DNA from: Candidatus Nanopelagicales bacterium
GTDB taxonomy: Bacteria > Actinomycetota > Actinomycetes > S36-B12
Direction of reading: 5' to 3'
DNA: 8,576 nt
Assembly: GCA_023264215.1 (NCBI GenBank)
Contig: JALQSY010000024.1
Span: 1 to 8,576 of the forward strand
This document shows, one piece after another, positions 5,164 through 8,576 of the stretch (positions are counted from its first letter, which is position 1; each line of letters opens with the position of its first letter). A model generated the notes under the pieces. That model did no database searches. It worked only from the letters and a program-made list of their open reading frames with translations, and had not been told where the DNA came from. Made by a program: the position numbers and the translations under genes.

Positions 5164-6005
5164 AGCCGACTGGCGTGGATCGCGGTCACCAGGATGCCGC
5201 GCGCGCCGAGATCGTAGAGCTCGTCCATGACGCGATGGACGTCGCGGCGTGGCACCATCGCGCGCACCGCCACCCAGGCGGGATCGTGGAGCGAGGAGAT
5301 CGTCGGGGATTCGAAGCCCGGAGTCACGGCGCACGCCGCGTCGACATGCTCGGTGCGGATGTCGTAGTCGACCAGGACGTAGGACCGGGCGACCATGACG
5401 CCGTGCAGCCGCCGCACGAACGTGTCGACACTCGCATCCGCGGGCGCACCGCGACGCCGCACCACGAGCGCCTCGCTCTCGAGGATCGGATCGCCGAGCG
5501 TCTGCAGTCCCGCCTGGCGCAGGGTCGTGCCCGTCGCCACGACGTCGGCCACGGCATCGGCGACACCGAGGCGCACGGCGTTCTCCACCGCACCGTCGAG
5601 GCGGACGACCCGGGCATCGATCCCGCGCTGGGCCAAGAAGGCCTCGAGGACCCCCGGATACGACGTGGCGATGCGGCGACCGGCGAGGTCCTCCACGCGC
5701 GACGCGATACCGGCCGGGGCCGCGAGTCGGAACGTCGAGCCCCCGAAGCCGAGTTGCGTGAGCTCCTCGGCGTCCGCACCCGAGTCCAGCAGCATGTCGC
5801 GGCCGGTGATGCCCAGGTCGAGGGTGCCCTCGCCGACGTAGATGGCGATGTCCTTGGGGCGCAGGAAGAAGAACTCGACGTCGTTGTCGGGATCGTGGAC
5901 CACGAGGTCCCGCGCACCCGATGAGCGGAGGTAGCCGGCCTCGTGCAGCATCTCGCGCGCGGGGTCGGCGAGCTGGCCCTTGTTGGGCAGTGCGACGCGG
6001 AGCAT
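5160..6005 (-). CDS. hisG: ATP phosphoribosyltransferase, long form (HisG)
   Basis: HisG catalyses the first, feedback-controlled step of histidine synthesis: ATP plus PRPP gives phosphoribosyl-ATP. The 281 residues begin MLRVALPNKGQLADPAREML. They include YVGEGTLDLGITGRDML (56-72), ATSYPGVLEAFLAQRGI (113-129) and the PRPP-binding loop ADVVATGTTLRQAGL (153-167). A C-terminal ferredoxin-like domain follows (about 205-281, ending GARGILVTAIHASRL), the histidine-binding module found only in the long form. No HisZ is therefore needed. ATG 6005 follows the hisE stop by 1 nt (TGACATG). Its own stop overlaps the next gene's GTG. Confidence 0.98.
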   Translation of the reverse strand: MLRVALPNKGQLADPAREMLHEAGYLRSSGARDLVVHDPDNDVEFFFLRPKDIAIYVGEGTLDLGITGRDMLLDSGADAEELTQLGFGGSTFRLAAPAGIASRVEDLAGRRIATSYPGVLEAFLAQRGIDARVVRLDGAVENAVRLGVADAVADVVATGTTLRQAGLQTLGDPILESEALVVRRRGAPADASVDTFVRRLHGVMVARSYVLVDYDIRTEHVDAACAVTPGFESPTISSLHDPAWVAVRAMVPRRDVHRVMDELYDLGARGILVTAIHASRL

Positions 6006-6006
6006 G

Positions 6007-6270
6007 TCAGAGCCGCTCGTAGACGTCGTGCAGCGTGACGCCGCTGGCGATCATGAGGACCTGTGCGTGGTAGAGCAGCTGCGCGATCTCCTCCGCCGCG
6101 CGCTCGCGACCCTCGTGCTCGGCGGCCATCCACGCCTCGGCCGCCTCCTCGACGACCTTCTTGCCGATCGCATGCACGCCCTCGTCGAGCAGGCGGCGCG
6201 TGTTGCCCGTTGACCCGGCGAAGGCGGCCTTCTCCTGGAGCTCGGCGTACAGGGCGTCGAAGGTCTTCAC
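6007..6270 (-). CDS. hisE: Phosphoribosyl-ATP pyrophosphatase (HisE)
   Basis: HisE hydrolyses phosphoribosyl-ATP to phosphoribosyl-AMP and pyrophosphate, the second step of histidine synthesis. The 87 residues start at GTG 6270 as (M)[15 protein letters not shown]. They contain the all-alpha MazG-like metal-binding helices, [12 protein letters not shown] (39-50) and [16 protein letters not shown] (58-73), that carry the Glu-rich Mg site. It is a stand-alone HisE rather than a HisIE fusion, as is usual in Actinobacteria. It follows ribH by 10 nt and precedes hisG by 1 nt. No good SD is visible, so coupling to ribH is likely. Reading the frame farther upstream gives only Arg/Ser-rich shadow sequence. 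Confidence 0.96.
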   Translation of the reverse strand: MKTFDALYAELQEKAAFAGSTGNTRRLLDEGVHAIGKKVVEEAAEAWMAAEHEGRERAAEEIAQLLYHAQVLMIASGVTLHDVYERL

Positions 6271-6280
6271 GGCGGCAAGC

Positions 6281-6757
6281 CTAGGGCGTGCGGATCCGTC
6301 GGAGCAGGAGCGCCGTCGCGATCGCAGCCTCGGCCGCCTCACGCCCCTTGTCCTCGCGCGAGCCGGGCAGCCCGGCCCGGTCGAGCGCCTGCTGCTCGTC
6401 ATCGCAGGTGAGCACGCCGAAGCCGACGGGCACGCCGGTGTCCAGGGACACGCGCGTGAGCCCGGAGGTGGCCGCTTCGCAGACGTACTCGAAGTGCGGT
6501 GTGCCACCGCGGATGACGACGCCGAGGGCCACGACGGCCTCGGCACCTGCCCGGGCGCACGCGCCTGCCGCGACGGCGAGTTCGAACGCGCCGGGCACTC
6601 GCAGGATGCGTGTGTCGCACCCGGCCTCGCCGGTCACGGCCTGGGCCCCGGCGATGAGGCCGGCCATCACCCGGTCGTGCCACGACGCCGCGACCACGTC
6701 GACGCGCATTCCCTCGGCGCCCGCCACGCTCATGCGTGCCGCGCCTGCTCCGCTCAT
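6281..6757 (-). CDS. ribH: 6,7-dimethyl-8-ribityllumazine synthase (RibH)
   Basis: RibH condenses 5-amino-6-ribitylaminouracil with 3,4-dihydroxy-2-butanone 4-phosphate, the next-to-last step of riboflavin synthesis, usually as a pentamer or icosahedral shell. The 158 residues include [12 protein letters not shown] (23-34), the substrate loop [12 protein letters not shown] (53-64), [14 protein letters not shown] (79-92) with catalytic His88, and [11 protein letters not shown] (119-129) with phosphate-binding Arg127. The size is normal. ATG 6757 overlaps the ribBA stop as ATGA; an internal ATG (6733) is possible but less likely. It depends on dihydroxybutanone phosphate, which the upstream ribBA gene may not be able to supply. 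Confidence 0.97.
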   Translation of the reverse strand: MSGAGAARMSVAGAEGMRVDVVAASWHDRVMAGLIAGAQAVTGEAGCDTRILRVPGAFELAVAAGACARAGAEAVVALGVVIRGGTPHFEYVCEAATSGLTRVSLDTGVPVGFGVLTCDDEQQALDRAGLPGSREDKGREAAEAAIATALLLRRIRTP

Positions 6758-8001
6758 GCGCTGCTCCCGTCGTCCTTCGCGGGCGTCCCGGCGTACTCGT
6801 GTCCCATGCGCTCGGCCTTCGTCGCGAGATACCGGGCATTGTGCTCGTTGGGCGTCACGGTGAGGGGCACCCGCTCGGCGATCGACAGGCCGTAGCCCTC
6901 CAGTCCGGCCCGCTTGGCCGGGTTGTTGCTCAGCAGCCGCATCGAGCGGACGCCGAGGTCGCCCAGGATCTGCGCCCCGATGCCGTAGTCCCGGGCGTCC
7001 GCGGGCAGGCCCAGGTCGAGGTTGGCGTCGACGGTGTCGCGCCCGGTGTCCTGCAGTTGATACGCCTGGAGCTTGTGCAGCAGGCCGATGCCCCGTCCCT
7101 CGTGACCCCTCAGGTACAGGACGACGCCGCGCCCCTCCCGGGCCACCGCCTGCAGTGCGGCATGCAACTGAGCCCCGCAGTCGCAGCGCAGCGAGCCGAG
7201 GATGTCGCCGGTGAGGCACTCGGAGTGCACGCGCACCAGCACCCGCTCACCGTCTCCGATGTCGCCCGCGACGAGGGCCACATGCTCGATGCCGTCGAGC
7301 CGGTTGCGGTAGTCGATGGCCTGGAAGGTGCCGAACTCGGTGACCAGCTCGGATTCCGCGCAGCGCTCGACATGGCGCTCGCCGCGACGACGATGCGCGA
7401 TGAGGTCGGAGATCGTGACGCAGGCTAGGTCGTGCTGGCGCGCGAAGTCCCGCGCCCCGGCCGGCGTGAGCAGGGACCCGTCGTCGGCGACGAGTTCCAC
7501 GCGCAGGGCAGCCGGCGCCCTGCCCGCGACCCGGGCCAGGTCCACCGCGGCCTCGGGTCGGCCCGGACGTCGCAGCGTGCCCCCGGGGACGGCCCGGACG
7601 GGCGCGAGGTGGCCGGGGCGGGCGAGGTCGGTCGGTCGCGTCGACGGATCGCCGAGCGCTCGCAGGGTCATCACCCGGTCGTCCACGGTGACCCCGCCGC
7701 CGGTGACGCTGCGCGCATCGACGGTGACCGCGACGGCCGACGGCCGTCCGTCGGCGCCGAGGGCCATCGGCGGAAGGTCCAGGCGGTCCAGTGCCTCGCC
7801 GGTCATGGCCACCTGCTGCGAGCCCGAGCCGTGACGGCTCACGAACGCCACGCGAGCGGGATCGGCCAGATCCGCGGCCAGGACGAGGTCCGCGCCGCCC
7901 GGCTCCCCCACGGCGTCGTCGCCCTCGTCGATGACGACCACGACATCGCCGCGCGCGAGCGCCTCGCTCGCCACGTCGATCCCGCACTCCCGATCAGGCA
8001 T
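6754..8001 (-). CDS. ribBA: RibBA-type fusion: intact GTP cyclohydrolase II, degenerate DHBP synthase domain
   Basis: The 415-residue product has the RibB-RibA layout. The C-terminal GTP cyclohydrolase II half (about 206-405) looks complete: [11 protein letters not shown] with zinc ligands Cys262, Cys273 and Cys275 (LRCDCG), [29 protein letters not shown] and [12 protein letters not shown]. It should open GTP to the diaminopyrimidine precursor of riboflavin. The N-terminal half (1-205) keeps the fold landmarks ([38 protein letters not shown]) but has lost the active-site string RENEGD, replaced by [13 protein letters not shown] (26-38) with an insertion of about 4 residues. The metal-binding His of GHTEA is Arg148 (GRPEA). 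TGxSxxDR has become GGVTVDDR. That half is probably inactive or changed in function. ATG 8001 overlaps ribE by 8 nt. Confidence 0.93.
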   Translation of the reverse strand: MPDRECGIDVASEALARGDVVVVIDEGDDAVGEPGGADLVLAADLADPARVAFVSRHGSGSQQVAMTGEALDRLDLPPMALGADGRPSAVAVTVDARSVTGGGVTVDDRVMTLRALGDPSTRPTDLARPGHLAPVRAVPGGTLRRPGRPEAAVDLARVAGRAPAALRVELVADDGSLLTPAGARDFARQHDLACVTISDLIAHRRRGERHVERCAESELVTEFGTFQAIDYRNRLDGIEHVALVAGDIGDGERVLVRVHSECLTGDILGSLRCDCGAQLHAALQAVAREGRGVVLYLRGHEGRGIGLLHKLQAYQLQDTGRDTVDANLDLGLPADARDYGIGAQILGDLGVRSMRLLSNNPAKRAGLEGYGLSIAERVPLTVTPNEHNARYLATKAERMGHEYAGTPAKDDGSSA

Positions 8002-8576
8002 CCGCGCCCCCCGCGCGCAGCAGGCCCTCGACGTACTTCGCGATGACGTCGACCTCGAGGTTGACGATGTCGCCCTCGGCACGGTCCCCCAGCGTCGTGA
8101 CGGACAAGGTGGTGGGGATGAGCGACACCTCGAACCAGCCGGCACCGGGATCCACCGCTGAGATCGTCAGGGAGACGCCGTCGATCGCGATGGAGCCCTT
8201 GTCGACCAGGTAGCGCACGAGCTCGGGCGGTGCGGCGAAGCGCAGCACGTCCCAGTGCTCGGAGCTGACCCGGGAGAGCAGCTCGCCCGTGCCGTCGACG
8301 TGGCCCTGGACGATGTGCCCGCCCAGGCGCGCGGTCGGCAGTACGGCGCGCTCCAGGTTCACGCGCGTGCCCGCGCTGGCATCGCGCAGGGAGCTGCGCA
8401 TCAGGGTCTCGCGCATGACATCGGCGGAGAAGGTCCCCTCGCCCACCTCCGTCACGGTGAGGCAGACACCATTCACCGCGATGGACTCCCCGTGACGGGT
8501 CCCCTGCGTGACGGTCTCGCCCCGGATGACGATCCGCAGGGCGTCATCGGGCAGGCGGACCACCTCGGTGATCTCG
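7994..8576 (-). CDS. ribE: Riboflavin synthase alpha chain, 5' end cut by the window
   Basis: Riboflavin synthase dismutates two 6,7-dimethyl-8-ribityllumazine molecules to riboflavin and the pyrimidine that RibH reuses. The window holds 193 residues. By comparison with the usual MFTGIVEE start, about 6-8 are missing beyond position 8576. The two homologous beta-barrel halves are plain: ESIAVNGVCLTV in the first and GSIAIDGVSLTI in the second, with the GHIVQGHVDGTGEL linker motif and SLIPTTLSVTTLG. A GTG at 8563 is internal, not the start, because EITEVV reads in frame before it. The stop overlaps ribBA. An FMN riboswitch, if any, would lie outside the window. The gene is called ribC in E. 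coli nomenclature. Confidence 0.97.
   Translation of the reverse strand, partial: EITEVVRLPDDALRIVIRGETVTQGTRHGESIAVNGVCLTVTEVGEGTFSADVMRETLMRSSLRDASAGTRVNLERAVLPTARLGGHIVQGHVDGTGELLSRVSSEHWDVLRFAAPPELVRYLVDKGSIAIDGVSLTISAVDPGAGWFEVSLIPTTLSVTTLGDRAEGDIVNLEVDVIAKYVEGLLRAGGADA

Noticed and set aside
5175..5924. 249-codon plus-strand open frame
   Set aside because: Antisense to hisG. It is His/Arg/Asp-rich and lacks any domain pattern.

Overview
The window is compact, GC-rich DNA from an actinobacterium. By eye the GC runs from about 60% in parts of the left end to about 85% in parts of the riboflavin genes. The gene set (long-form hisG, an actinobacterial-type fused ribBA, a DUF1844 protein and an SseB-family protein next to infC), the frequent GTG starts and the GTGA/ATGA overlaps all fit Actinobacteria. 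I cannot name the genus. Every gene except the DUF1844 gene reads on the minus strand.

Reading in the direction of transcription (right to left): (1) 8576-4681 is one tightly packed run, ribE (5' end cut) - ribBA - ribH - hisE - hisG - sseB-like, with overlaps or gaps of 10 nt or less. It covers the late steps of riboflavin synthesis, the first two steps of histidine synthesis, and an SseB-family gene whose GTG start overlaps the hisG stop. (2) A DUF1844 gene (4211-4600, plus strand) converges on the sseB-like gene and diverges from infC. (3) 3849-1833 is the translation operon infC - rpmI - rplT - tsnR (IF-3, L35, L20, a TrmH/SpoU-family rRNA methyltransferase). (4) Where pheS/pheT often follow this operon, the window instead has a gene for an uncharacterised protein with an Fe(II)/2-oxoglutarate oxygenase signature (1694-933), then cysD (848 to beyond position 1).

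Main points. The DHBP-synthase (RibB) half of RibBA has lost the acidic active-site loop and the metal-binding His (Arg148 instead), while the GTP cyclohydrolase II half looks intact. So this operon probably does not make its own 3,4-dihydroxy-2-butanone 4-phosphate. infC can only be full length if it starts at ATC 3849. The 361-nt infC/DUF1844 intergenic region holds a 25-bp-arm inverted repeat and three smaller stem-loops. Perfect or near-perfect palindromes lie at the tsnR stop codon (core GGGAC-N4-GTCCC) and inside the tsnR 5' coding region. No tRNA, rRNA, CRISPR array, transposase or phage gene was seen. Apart from the infC/DUF1844 intergenic region, no stretch over 300 nt lacks a gene; the 80-nt gap 4601-4680 between the convergent genes shows no convincing terminator.
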